From NCBI GenBank assembly GCA_012744475.1, contig JAAYBV010000036.1, forward strand, positions 1-60,208: 60,208 bases of DNA. Reading direction: 5' to 3'. The stretch comes from Phycisphaerae bacterium (lineage in GTDB: Bacteria; Planctomycetota; Phycisphaerae; Sedimentisphaerales; Anaerobacaceae). How positions within the stretch are numbered: the first letter of the stretch is position 1; every line of letters begins with the position of its first letter. Positions 8,584-15,904 of the stretch are shown here, piece after piece. The position numbers and the translations under genes are program-made. The notes under the pieces were generated by a model. That model did no database searches. It saw nothing but the letters and a program-made list of their open reading frames with translations, and was not told the origin of the DNA.

Positions 8584-9414
8584 CTACGGGTGAAGCCGGT
8601 TGTACTCTTCGAGCAGGCCGATCGTGTGGCGCAGCAGCGACAGGCCGCCCCATCGGCCGTGGCCGGGCACGACGATGCACGCATCGGGATAGCGTGCCAG
8701 CACCTTGCGGACCGACGCCGGCCAGGCAACCATATCCGCATCGCCCGTGAAGCCCGGCGTTCGTGACGCCAGAGCCTTGACCATGCAGCCGCCGAAGAGC
8801 AGCCGGCGGCCCCGGAAGTAGACCACGACGTTGTCGACCGTGTGACTCGGGCCGGGAAAGTGAACCTCCACCGTCTCCGGACCGACCTTCAGCACCAGTC
8901 CCTCCGTCAGCGGATAAAGGCGATTCGGCGCGACGAGCTTCTGGCGGATGAGGATGTCGCGGTACTTCTTGTTCGCCTCGCCCTCGAAGTACGGCAGAAC
9001 CTTCCGCACCGTCTCGGTCCAGCACTCGGCGATCAGTCGCGGCGTGACGTCCGAGCCATAGCACAGCACGCCCCGCGAAAGCAGGTAGCCGTTGCCACCG
9101 AGATTGTCGTTGTGAAAGCCCGTGTTGATCTCGACCACGTTCGGATCGGCAAACGTTCGCTCGAGCCATTCGTGGACCAGCCGCGTCGCCTCGTCCGTGC
9201 ACGGCGTATCGACCCACACGAACCGCTGCTCGTCGCATCGCACCAGCAGGCTGTTGTTGCCGCCGGCGAACTGATGCACCACCAGCCACACCCCCTCCTC
9301 AATCGGCTCCAGTCGCACCTCGTCGCCCAGCGCAATCGGCTCGCCCGCCCCACACCAGCCCGCCGACGCGAGCAGCACGACCAACGCGATCCACCACACC
9401 GTGACACCCTTCAT
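8584..9414 (-). CDS. Class B beta-lactamase-like metallo-hydrolase, secreted
   Basis: The 276-residue protein has a signal peptide (MKGVTVWWIALVVLLASAG) and the landmarks of subclass B1/B2 metallo-beta-lactamases rather than just the generic fold: INTGFHNDNLGGNGYL (metal loop), GPSHTVDNVVVYF, LFGGCMVK and VPGHGRWGG. These supply the equivalents of H118, D120, H196, C221 and H263. The usual H116 position is Gly, so the site may bind only one zinc or be altered. AAAGGAG precedes the start. The substrate is unknown; a beta-lactamase role is only inferred from motif similarity. Confidence 0.8.
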   Translation of the reverse strand: MKGVTVWWIALVVLLASAGWCGAGEPIALGDEVRLEPIEEGVWLVVHQFAGGNNSLLVRCDEQRFVWVDTPCTDEATRLVHEWLERTFADPNVVEINTGFHNDNLGGNGYLLSRGVLCYGSDVTPRLIAECWTETVRKVLPYFEGEANKKYRDILIRQKLVAPNRLYPLTEGLVLKVGPETVEVHFPGPSHTVDNVVVYFRGRRLLFGGCMVKALASRTPGFTGDADMVAWPASVRKVLARYPDACIVVPGHGRWGGLSLLRHTIGLLEEYNRLHP

Positions 9415-9485
9415 GCGAACTCCTTTTCCCAGCAACCCGGCTCATCCTATCCGTCACGAAACCCTCCCGCAAGCCCCCGTTCGCA

Positions 9486-9507
9486 GGGGCGAGGCATGCC
9501 TCGCCCT
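9486..9507. repeat. R2 palindrome
   Basis: A palindrome centred on GAGGCATGCCTC (bases 9486-9507) is followed by TTAC. Near-identical copies lie at 32539-32560 and, degenerate, at 5983-6003. Confidence 0.7.
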
Positions 9508-9575
9508 TACCCCTTGTCCCCCGCCGCCGTCGCGACTATAATACCATCACCTCGGACGTTTTCGCGGAAAGGCCT

Positions 9576-10304
9576 ATGGGACAGAACGAGACACTGAACG
9601 ACGAGACCAGGAACTGGGTGTACTTTCTGGAGCCCGATCCGGCAGCACTGGCCAGAGCGAATCGCCGCATTCAAACCACCCTCTTCGGCATCTTCGCCTT
9701 CTTCGCCACCGCAATCTGCTGGATCTGGTGGATCAACCCGCCGGACGGATTTCGTCTTCCACTGATCCTGGTCGCTGCCGCCTGGATCGCCGGCATGCTC
9801 TTCTCGCTGCTGGCCTTCTGCGTACGCGGCCTGGTGAAGGAAAGCCATGCCTGCATCGGCGCCGATTTCCTCACCGCCAGCAATCCCGGCGCTAGTTCCG
9901 GCGTGGCGATCGTCCCCTTCCAGGACATCGTCGCGGTCAGTCTCGGTCTGTCGCAAGGCCGCATCGTCGAGGTCATCGTCCGCGCCAAGAGACTGACATG
10001 GGTCTACCTGCAACACGTCAAGGACCCGGCCATCGCGGTCCGCGCGATCTTCCAGTCCGGTCCCGCCGGCGTGAAGTGGCGACGCCAGCACTGGCCCTTC
10101 ACGAGGCTCACGCGCGATGAAGTCGCCGCCCTCATCAAAAACGCCGACCTGCCTTCCATGAACGAGATGCTGCCGCCGGGCGCCACCTGGGCGCGAATGG
10201 ACGAGATGTTCGTCCGAGACGCGAAGGGACAGCCGTCCGCCGGCGGATCGGTCCGCCGCGTCAACATGGTCGCCCGCAAATCGCCGGCGACGGAGGCTCG
10301 TTAG
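9576..10304 (+). CDS. Hypothetical membrane protein with two helices
   Basis: The 242-residue product has two adjacent membrane helices (TLFGIFAFFATAICWIWWI and LILVAAAWIAGMLFSLLAF, about residues 34-85). A soluble domain of about 155 residues follows, including IVPFQDIVAVSLGLSQGRIV, which recalls the PH-like domains of small bacterial membrane proteins. That comparison is only suggestive. GGAAAGG precedes the ATG. A weak terminator-like hairpin follows at 10332-10350. Confidence 0.65.
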   Translation: MGQNETLNDETRNWVYFLEPDPAALARANRRIQTTLFGIFAFFATAICWIWWINPPDGFRLPLILVAAAWIAGMLFSLLAFCVRGLVKESHACIGADFLTASNPGASSGVAIVPFQDIVAVSLGLSQGRIVEVIVRAKRLTWVYLQHVKDPAIAVRAIFQSGPAGVKWRRQHWPFTRLTRDEVAALIKNADLPSMNEMLPPGATWARMDEMFVRDAKGQPSAGGSVRRVNMVARKSPATEAR

Positions 10305-10331
10305 CTCTTGATTCACAGCAGGTTACGAAAA

Positions 10332-10352
10332 GCACATAATATGTGTTTTATG
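10332..10352 (+). terminator. Weak terminator-like hairpin
   Basis: GCACATAATATGTG folds into a short A/T-rich stem followed by TTTTAT, 28 bases after the stop of the preceding gene. The stem is only about 6-7 pairs. Confidence 0.35.
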
Positions 10353-10353
10353 G

Positions 10354-10382
10354 TTGACGAATACCGGCTTTTCGTTTAGACT
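10354..10382 (+). promoter_or_regulatory. Sigma-70-like promoter of the HNH-AP2 gene
   Basis: TTGACG (10354-10359) and TAGACT (10377-10382) are 17 bases apart. The implied leader of about 230 bases to the ATG at 10620 contains several strong hairpins (GTCTCACTGAGGTGAGAC; CCGCTCTTGCGG; CGCTCCGCCTGGCGGAGCG), so the gene may have a structured 5' leader. No known riboswitch class was recognised. Confidence 0.55.
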
Positions 10383-10619
10383 TCTGGTGTCTCACTGAGG
10401 TGAGACGCGACGCCGCTCTTGCGGCGGCGATTGACAACCGGTATACGAGAATCCGCTCCGCCTGGCGGAGCGCCGGCCCAGGGCGGTGCCGCCGATGGCG
10501 CACCGCAGTGCCCTGCCGGCCGGGTCCCCTGCTGCTCGTGTGCCCATTCCCTGTCCGCACTCCATCCACCCGAGAACTCCACCAGTCTCGATGCGCGCCC
10601 GTACGTGAAGAAAGGAGCG

Positions 10620-11408
10620 ATGATGACCAAGCCCCGCAAACCAACCGACGTCCAACAACCGCAAACCAACGACAATCCGTGCAACCAGCGCCCCACCGAC
10701 GGGCCGGAAAGCCCCTCGTGCAAGCGGCAGTGCAGTTGCTGCGTCTACGCGCAATGGGTGCGTCCCGGCGTCAGCGTGCTCTTTCCCATGGGCTGGATGA
10801 GCCGCCTGATGTGCGTCAACTGCGACGCCGCGCCGGGCGAGATGCGTCAGGTCTCGCCCACCTTCTCGTGCCCGAACTTCCGCCCGCGCCCGGAGCCCCC
10901 GGTCCGCCTGCCGGAGCCGCCGGCCCCCAGCGACGACGTCCGCTACATCGCCCTGACCAAGGGCAAGTTCGCCATCGTCGACGCCGCCGACTACGAGTGG
11001 CTCAGCAAGTACAAGTGGCACCTCGTCGCGCCGGGCAAGTTGTACGCCGGCCGCAAGGAAGGCGGCAAGACCATCTACATGCACCGCGAGATCATGCAGC
11101 CGCCGCCCGGCATGATGATCGACCACATCAACGGCAACGGCCTCGACGACCGCCGGGCCAACATGCGCACCTGCACGAACCAGCAGAACATGCGGAACCT
11201 CCGCAAGCGCTGTTCCGGCTCGTCCATCTACAAGGGCGTCTATTACGACAAACGCCGCCGCACGTGGTCCGCCCGCATCTGCCACAACGGCAAGAACATC
11301 CACCTCGGCACCTTCCCCACCGAAATCGAAGCCGCCCGCGCCTACGACAAGGCCGCTCGCGAACTGTTCGGAGAATTCGCCTGTCTAAATTTCCCCCAGG
11401 AAATTTAG
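10620..11408 (+). CDS. HNH endonuclease with AP2-like DNA-binding domain
   Basis: The 262-residue product has three parts. Residues about 30-80 are cysteine-rich (CKRQCSCC, CVNCD, FSCPNF) and may bind zinc. Residues about 105-195 form an HNH module with MHREIM, IDHINGNGLDD and NMRTCTNQQNMRN. Residues about 200-255 match an AP2/ERF-type DNA-binding module (YKGVYYDKRRRTWSARI, HLGTFPTEIEAARAYDKAA). HNH-AP2 proteins are typical free-standing homing endonucleases. The start is fixed by AAAGGAGCG. The cysteine-rich N-terminus is unusual for the family. The gene lies next to the repeat-bounded NACHT cassette. Confidence 0.85.
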   Translation: MMTKPRKPTDVQQPQTNDNPCNQRPTDGPESPSCKRQCSCCVYAQWVRPGVSVLFPMGWMSRLMCVNCDAAPGEMRQVSPTFSCPNFRPRPEPPVRLPEPPAPSDDVRYIALTKGKFAIVDAADYEWLSKYKWHLVAPGKLYAGRKEGGKTIYMHREIMQPPPGMMIDHINGNGLDDRRANMRTCTNQQNMRNLRKRCSGSSIYKGVYYDKRRRTWSARICHNGKNIHLGTFPTEIEAARAYDKAARELFGEFACLNFPQEI

Positions 11409-11410
11409 AC
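11385..11410 (+). terminator. Perfect hairpin overlapping the HNH-AP2 stop codon
   Basis: TCTAAATTTCC and GGAAATTTAGA form an 11-pair perfect stem around CCCA. There is no U-tract. It overlaps the end of the coding sequence and directly abuts the word-repeat arm beginning at 11410. It may stop transcription or act as an insertion target. Confidence 0.45.
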
Positions 11411-11521
11411 GTCGCTCGTATCTCGTCGCTCGTCGCTCGTGCCGCCAGAGGCGGGGTAAGACCTCGTCGCTGGTCGCTCGTCGCCCGGGTTTCAACGCCG
11501 TATCTGGTATCTCGTATCTCG
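11410..11521. repeat. Word-repeat arm, left side of NACHT cassette
   Basis: Iterated words built from TCGTCGC/TCGTATC: 11410-11441 (CGTCGCTCGTATCTCGTCGC continuing), 11463-11484 (CTCGTCGCTGGTCGCTCGTC) and 11500-11521 (TATCTGGTATCTCGTATCTC). The first stretch is inverted and nearly identical at 14817-14847 beyond the NACHT gene. Related words flank the S23 gene at 15.5-15.9 kb and occur at 27.2, 31.5 and 32.6 kb. Confidence 0.8.
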
Positions 11522-11552
11522 GAGGCCGCAGGCCGGAGCGGCAATTGGCGGT

Positions 11553-11618
11553 TTGGGGTATTAGGATTTCGGTCTTTGGGGTTTGTTTCGAGTTTCGGGT
11601 TTCATGCTTCGGATTTCG
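11553..11618. repeat. GATTTCGG/TTTCGGGTTT-type word repeat
   Basis: A low-complexity stretch of iterated GGATTTCGG, TTTGGGGTTTG and TTTCGAGTTTCGGG words. It is similar in style to the GAAATTCGAAATCC element at 42190-42345 and to the CCGAAATCCCC words at 27310-27335. No inverted partner is obvious nearby. Confidence 0.55.
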
Positions 11619-11638
11619 CTGGCCGGCCGCATTTGTCC

Positions 11639-11667
11639 TTGCGGTCCGGCCGATTGCTGAGCATAAT
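11639..11667 (+). promoter_or_regulatory. Sigma-70-like promoter of the NACHT cassette
   Basis: TTGCGG (11639-11644) and CATAAT (11662-11667) are 17 bases apart. The promoter lies downstream of the left repeat arm and about 80 bases before the TIR-like remnant, so it would drive the remnant and the NACHT gene. Confidence 0.45.
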
Positions 11668-11746
11668 GGTACCGATTGAAGCGTGACCTGTCGCCGGCGC
11701 GAGCGGCGCCCACAGGTCCTGACGATCTCGTGTGCAGGCGGGAGAA

Positions 11747-11905
11747 ATGGCCGAGGCTCTTCAGTATGATGTCTTTCTGAGCCGCAGCGCCCGCGATATA
11801 TCCAGCGCGTGCAAGGCTCTTGACAGCAGACAACATTTGTATCGGCTACAACTGGGTGTCATTCTCACCAGCGCCTTGTTGACGCGGCATTCTTCCGCTA
11901 ACTGA
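11747..11905 (+). pseudogene. Truncated TIR-domain start (remnant)
   Basis: The 52-codon ORF begins MAEALQYDVFLSRSARDI. This matches the first beta strand and loop of bacterial TIR domains (typically YDVFLSYSSKDK). The similarity then stops and the rest (SSACKALDSRQHLYRLQLG onward) resembles no TIR region. I read it as the 5' end of a lost TIR gene fused to unrelated sequence. GGAGAA precedes the ATG at the usual distance. It sits 22 bases before the NACHT gene, in a plausible defence context. Confidence 0.6.
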
Positions 11906-11927
11906 CGGTCCTACAGGAAGATTCGAT

Positions 11928-14723
11928 ATGGCCAAGTCAAGTCCCAAGCTCAAAGCGACGAAACCAAAGAACGTCTTCACGAAGCCGCTCCAGGCCGATT
12001 TCAAGGCGTTGTTCAAAGCGCTCGGCAGTGGGATCGGGCATACGGTCTGCGGCAAGTGGGAGGAGATCGGCGCCGACACAGCGGAGGCTCTGTCCGCCAT
12101 TGGCGTGGCGACAGAGCCGGAAGAACTCGTATTCCTACTAATTCGCCGATCCATGACCAAAGCCCTGTTTGACCTGATCGGCGAAAGTGCCGGCGGCCAG
12201 CTCACGAAGCCCGAAACGGACACGGACACCCTCTTGGAGCAACTGGACTTCTCCATCTGCGCGGAAGACGTCCAGATCGATCAGAAATTCCTCGATAGAC
12301 CCACTGAACTACCCTTGATAAAGAACCTTCAATCACTTCTGAGACAGTGGCTTGAGGGTCTCGGCGTCGCCGAGCCGGCCGCGGCAGCAATCGTTGACCG
12401 CCTTCCAAGCTACTTTCTCTATGCCCTGAATGAGGAATGGAGAAGGAACGCGAAATCATACCGCCCTTTGCTTGAGGCTCTCGACACACCCTTTGCGAGG
12501 GCGGGCGAGCGCGAGTGGGCATGGAGCACATATTCAGCACTCCTCAGGCGTCGGGTGCAGGAGAGTATCTTTGACGAACCGTTCAGCCTGAGCCAGATAT
12601 ATGTTGGGTTGAACGCATTCTTCTACGAAGAAGAGCCGAACAAGGACTTGACTAACGAAATCGCTCGCACAGGACGCGAGCGACGGCGCGTGGTAATCGC
12701 ACTGAAAGAGGAATTGCAGAATTGGCTTGAGAACCCAAATCCACAAAACGTCATCCGGGTCATCAGTGGCGGGCCGGGCAGCGGCAAGTCTTCATTTGCC
12801 CGTATCTTTGCGGCGCAACTCTCAGAGAACCCAAAGATCAAGGTTCTTTACGTCCCCCTTCACCTGATCGATCCGGCCAGAGACATTGTCGAGGAGATAG
12901 GACGGTTTGTCAGGGACGAAGGTGTCCTGCCGAGCAATCCTTTAGACCCAGATTCGCCCGAGGCAAACCTACTGATCATCTTCGATGGCCTCGATGAACT
13001 GGCTGGCCAGGGTAAAGCCGCAGCGGAGACAGCAAGAGGCTTCATCCGAGAGGTGGAGCGGACTGTCGAGAAGCGCAATTTGCAGCGCGTGAAGCTTCGC
13101 GTCCTGATCAGTGGGCGGGAACTAGTGGTGCAGGAGAACGAATCCGAGTTCCGTCGTCCACGTCAGATACTCAACTTGCTCCCCTACTTCGTCTCGCGCC
13201 CGTCGGACGACAAGCGACACCCCGTTCGCGAGGATGACGAGTACGACGACCCCCACGAGCTTCTGAAGGTTGACCTCCGAGAACAGTGGTGGGAGAACTA
13301 CGGGGTCTTGACGGGACGGGGGTTTGGCGGTCTACCGAAAGAACTGGGCCGCGAAGACCTCCGCGAGATTACCGCCCAGCCGCTTCTCAATTACTTGGTT
13401 GCCCTGAGCTTCACCCGCGAAAAGCTTGACTTCACCAAGGATATCAACCTGAATGCCATCTACGCCGACCTGGTTGGCGCAGTGCATGAACGCGGATACG
13501 AGAAACACCGAATCTACGGTCCCATCCGACACATGAAGGCGGATGAATTCTCTCGCGTGCTCGAGGAGATTGGCTTGGCAGCCTGGCATGGAGACGGACG
13601 CACGACCACGGTCAGAGAAATCGAGGACCACTGCCGCGCCAGCGGCGTTGGCGTCCTGCTGGACGCCTTCCAGGAGGGCGCCAAGGCGGGTGTGACGCGC
13701 TTGCTGGCAGCCTTCTTCTTCCGCCAGTATGGACGCCGGCCCAGCGGAGATCCTACATTTGTGTTCACACACAAGAGCTTTGGTGAATACCTCGCGGCAC
13801 GAAGAGTCGTGCGTGCGATTGAGAGGATCGCTCGCGAGCTTGAACGCCGCGCAAACAATCCCGACGAAGGGTGGGACGAACGAGATGCGCTCAAGCATTG
13901 GGCCCAAATCTGTGGTCCAGCCGCAATCTCCCGGTATCTTCACGCGTTTCTTCTGAACGAGATAGGGCTACGATCCCCTTCACAACTGGTGCAGTGGCAG
14001 GGCCGCCTTGCGACCCTGTTCGGGTATGTCCTGCGACAAGGAATGCCGATGGAGCAACTTCAGATTGGCCCATTCAGAGACGTCCTCTTCCAGTCGCGGA
14101 ATGCGGAAGAAGCGTTGCTTGCGGCCTTGAACGCTTGCGCGCGTGTTACCGGCCAGATGAGCCCCATCGAACACCCCACCCCGACAGCTTTTGGGGCTTG
14201 GTTCAAGCGCATTCAAGGCCAGCGATCAGGCCCCGACTCAACGCTGGCTTCGGAGTGCTTGTCTTTTTTGAACCTCAAGGGCATCACCTTGTATATCAGT
14301 GACTTCTACGAGACAAATCTCAGGTCTTCGGACTTGGAGGATCTGCAGGCCTCCATGACCTGCTTCTCAAATTCAAATCTCTGTGAGGCGAATCTCCGAA
14401 GAGCTATACTGGTTTCAAGCAAGCTGAGTGCAGCCGCGCTGCAAAGAGCCGATCTGCAGCAGGCACGTCTGATGAGAGCCGATCTTCATATAGCTGTCCT
14501 TCGAGAGGCCAACCTGGAAAGAGCTAACCTGGAAGGAGCTAACCTGGAAGGAGCCAACCTGGAAGGAGCCAACCTGGAAGGAGCCAGCCTGGAAAAAGCC
14601 AACCTGGAAAAAGCCAACCTGGAAGGAGCCAACCTGGAAGGAGCCAGGCTGAAAGGAGCCAACCTCCCAACACAATTCCGGGCAAAGGCTTTGGCCAGTG
14701 AGTCCCGCACGAAGGGCGATTAG
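11928..14723 (+). CDS. NACHT NTPase with C-terminal pentapeptide repeats
   Basis: This 931-residue STAND-type protein has an N-terminal region of about 220 residues with no recognised domain, then FSLSQIYVGLNAFFYEEE, a segment common just before bacterial NACHT modules. Walker A GGPGSGKS is at about residues 281-288 and Walker B IIFDGLDEL at about 350-358. A helical middle region follows, then pentapeptide repeats (AxLxx) at about 785-920. Bacterial NACHT proteins are NLR relatives with shown antiphage roles. Here the pentapeptide solenoid would be the sensor or scaffold and the N-terminus the effector; that assignment is inference. ACAGGAAG precedes the ATG. The gene is bounded by inverted word repeats. 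Confidence 0.88.
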   Translation: MAKSSPKLKATKPKNVFTKPLQADFKALFKALGSGIGHTVCGKWEEIGADTAEALSAIGVATEPEELVFLLIRRSMTKALFDLIGESAGGQLTKPETDTDTLLEQLDFSICAEDVQIDQKFLDRPTELPLIKNLQSLLRQWLEGLGVAEPAAAAIVDRLPSYFLYALNEEWRRNAKSYRPLLEALDTPFARAGEREWAWSTYSALLRRRVQESIFDEPFSLSQIYVGLNAFFYEEEPNKDLTNEIARTGRERRRVVIALKEELQNWLENPNPQNVIRVISGGPGSGKSSFARIFAAQLSENPKIKVLYVPLHLIDPARDIVEEIGRFVRDEGVLPSNPLDPDSPEANLLIIFDGLDELAGQGKAAAETARGFIREVERTVEKRNLQRVKLRVLISGRELVVQENESEFRRPRQILNLLPYFVSRPSDDKRHPVREDDEYDDPHELLKVDLREQWWENYGVLTGRGFGGLPKELGREDLREITAQPLLNYLVALSFTREKLDFTKDINLNAIYADLVGAVHERGYEKHRIYGPIRHMKADEFSRVLEEIGLAAWHGDGRTTTVREIEDHCRASGVGVLLDAFQEGAKAGVTRLLAAFFFRQYGRRPSGDPTFVFTHKSFGEYLAARRVVRAIERIARELERRANNPDEGWDERDALKHWAQICGPAAISRYLHAFLLNEIGLRSPSQLVQWQGRLATLFGYVLRQGMPMEQLQIGPFRDVLFQSRNAEEALLAALNACARVTGQMSPIEHPTPTAFGAWFKRIQGQRSGPDSTLASECLSFLNLKGITLYISDFYETNLRSSDLEDLQASMTCFSNSNLCEANLRRAILVSSKLSAAALQRADLQQARLMRADLHIAVLREANLERANLEGANLEGANLEGANLEGASLEKANLEKANLEGANLEGARLKGANLPTQFRAKALASESRTKGD
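14515..14660 (+). repeat. In-frame 15-bp tandem repeat in the NACHT gene
   Basis: About ten near-identical copies of AACCTGGAAGGAGCC encode ANLEG/ANLEK pentapeptides. The identity is at DNA level, not just protein level, so copy number can change by slippage without breaking the frame. Confidence 0.85.
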
Positions 14724-14816
14724 GTTGCGTTCACTCTGGAACTGCTTTGGTTCGCGCGCGAGGGTATCGGAGAAACAGCGCCTTGCGGCGTCACAGCAGA
14801 GGGAAACCCATCTGCG

Positions 14817-14849
14817 CGAGCGACGAGATACGAGATACGAGCGACGCGG
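14817..14849. repeat. Word-repeat arm, right side of NACHT cassette
   Basis: CGAGCGACGAGATACGAGAT continuing to CGAGCGACGCGG is, when reverse-complemented, nearly the same as the arm at 11410-11441. The two arms enclose about 3.4 kb containing the TIR remnant and the NACHT gene. Confidence 0.8.
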
Positions 14850-14874
14850 AAATGATGGCGGAGCCATCATTTCC
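14848..14874. terminator. Perfect 12-bp hairpin between convergent genes
   Basis: GGAAATGATGGC and GCCATCATTTCC form a perfect 12-pair stem with a GGA loop. It covers the last codons of the V-ATPase D gene and abuts the word-repeat arm. The position between convergent genes suggests a terminator, though no U-tract is present. Confidence 0.5.
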
Positions 14875-15484
14875 GGATGATGTCGGTGATTTTCATGAGG
14901 CGAGACGTGTTGTCTCGTTCGGCTTCGGAGAGTTTGTCGTGGATGTAGCGGGTGGTCTCCTGGATTTCGGGGATGACGACGTGCTCGAGGACGTTGACGC
15001 GGCGGCGGGTCATCTGGAGCTCGACGGCCAGCAGGCGCGCCTGCTTTTCCTTCTCGGCCAGCTCGATCAGCAGGTCGAACGCGCGTTCGAGCGACAGGAG
15101 CGCCACGTCCATCTCGCCGGAGGTGGTGGCGTAGCCGTAGCAGATGATCTCGCCCTCGATCTCCTTGAGCAGGTGCGGGACCTTGACGTTCATCACGGAG
15201 GCGAACTGCATCGCCATACTGAACTTCTTCGTCGGGACCGCCAGGGCGGCGGTGGTGTGTTCAGGCTCCATCGAGGCGCGGGCGAGCATGAACCGGCGGA
15301 ACGTCTGCGACAGCTCGGTCTCGACCTTCTGGCGCAAGGGCTGGATGTCCCGCGCGATCTTGATCAACTGCCGCGAAATCTCGTCCCGCTTTTCGCTGAG
15401 CAGCCGATGACCCCGGCTGGCCAGCGCAACCCGCTTTCGCAGCCGCAACAGTTCCATGCGTGTAGCGTTTACGTTGGCTAACAT
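14867..15484 (-). CDS. atpD: V-type ATP synthase subunit D
   Basis: The 205-residue protein matches the D (central shaft) subunit: an N-terminal helix with NATRMELLRLRKRVALASRG, a long coiled coil, and the C-terminal helix with RRRVNVLEHVVIPEIQETTR, the family hallmark. It links catalytic A3B3 rotation to the membrane ring. The length is typical (200-220). The ATG overlaps the stop of the upstream S23 gene by seven bases, so an inserted S23 gene now sits where the B-D junction should be. It is the last gene of the operon. Confidence 0.95.
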   Translation of the reverse strand: MLANVNATRMELLRLRKRVALASRGHRLLSEKRDEISRQLIKIARDIQPLRQKVETELSQTFRRFMLARASMEPEHTTAALAVPTKKFSMAMQFASVMNVKVPHLLKEIEGEIICYGYATTSGEMDVALLSLERAFDLLIELAEKEKQARLLAVELQMTRRRVNVLEHVVIPEIQETTRYIHDKLSEAERDNTSRLMKITDIIRK

Positions 15485-15879
15485 AGTTCGTCGCTCGTCC
15501 CTCGTCGCTGGTCGCTCGCGTTCCTATCCACTCTGCCGATCAGGTTCGTGAGCATGCGCGATTCGTGGTCCAGGTCCTCTGCAAGTTCTTTCAAGTCCGT
15601 GTCGGTCATGTAGCGTCGGCGATGTGCGATGATCGACTGCGTGTCGAGTTCCGCACAAGACCCTAATGAGATGTACAGGAACTGACGGTATTCCTTCGCG
15701 TGGCCACGGACGAAGCCCTCGGCAGTGTTCGAAGGAATCGAGACGGCCGCCTTTCGCATCTGGAGCGTCAGGCCGTAGAGTTCTCCGCGTGGAAACTTGT
15801 CCGTCAGTGTGTACACCCTGTCAACGATTTCGATCCCTTTCTGCCATACCTTCAGCTGCTTGTAGTCACTCACCTTCAT
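15478..15879 (-). CDS. Four-helix-bundle protein, S23 ribosomal intervening-sequence type (copy 1)
   Basis: The 133-residue protein carries the S23/TIGR02436 landmarks: LKVWQKGIEIVDRVYTLT, FPRGELYGLTLQMRKAAVSI, PSNTAEG and the GSCAELDTQ helix. Members are encoded inside 23S rRNA intervening sequences in Leptospira and others, and also at scattered loci; their biochemical role is unproven. Here it lies between V-ATPase B and D. GGAGGGAGACG precedes the ATG. Its last codons (NASDQRRGTSDELC) are written by the iterated repeat itself, and the stop overlaps the atpD start. Inverted arms at 15905-15934 and 15487-15520 bracket it. Confidence 0.88.
   Translation of the reverse strand: MKVSDYKQLKVWQKGIEIVDRVYTLTDKFPRGELYGLTLQMRKAAVSIPSNTAEGFVRGHAKEYRQFLYISLGSCAELDTQSIIAHRRRYMTDTDLKELAEDLDHESRMLTNLIGRVDRNASDQRRGTSDELC
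15487..15520. repeat. Word-repeat arm downstream of S23 copy 1
   Basis: TTCGTCGCTCGTCCCTCGTC continuing to GGTCGCTCGCG is made of 7-8 base TCGTCGC-like words. The reverse complement of 15905-15934 matches it with few differences and one word-length gap. It encodes the C-terminus of the S23 protein. Confidence 0.8.
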
Positions 15880-15904
15880 CGTCTCCCTCCTCCATTGCTT
15901 GCAT

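Noticed and set aside
15478-15879. Avd-like accessory protein of a diversity-generating retroelement
   Set aside because: S23 proteins share the four-helix-bundle fold with Avd, but there is no reverse transcriptase and no template/variable repeat pair in the window.
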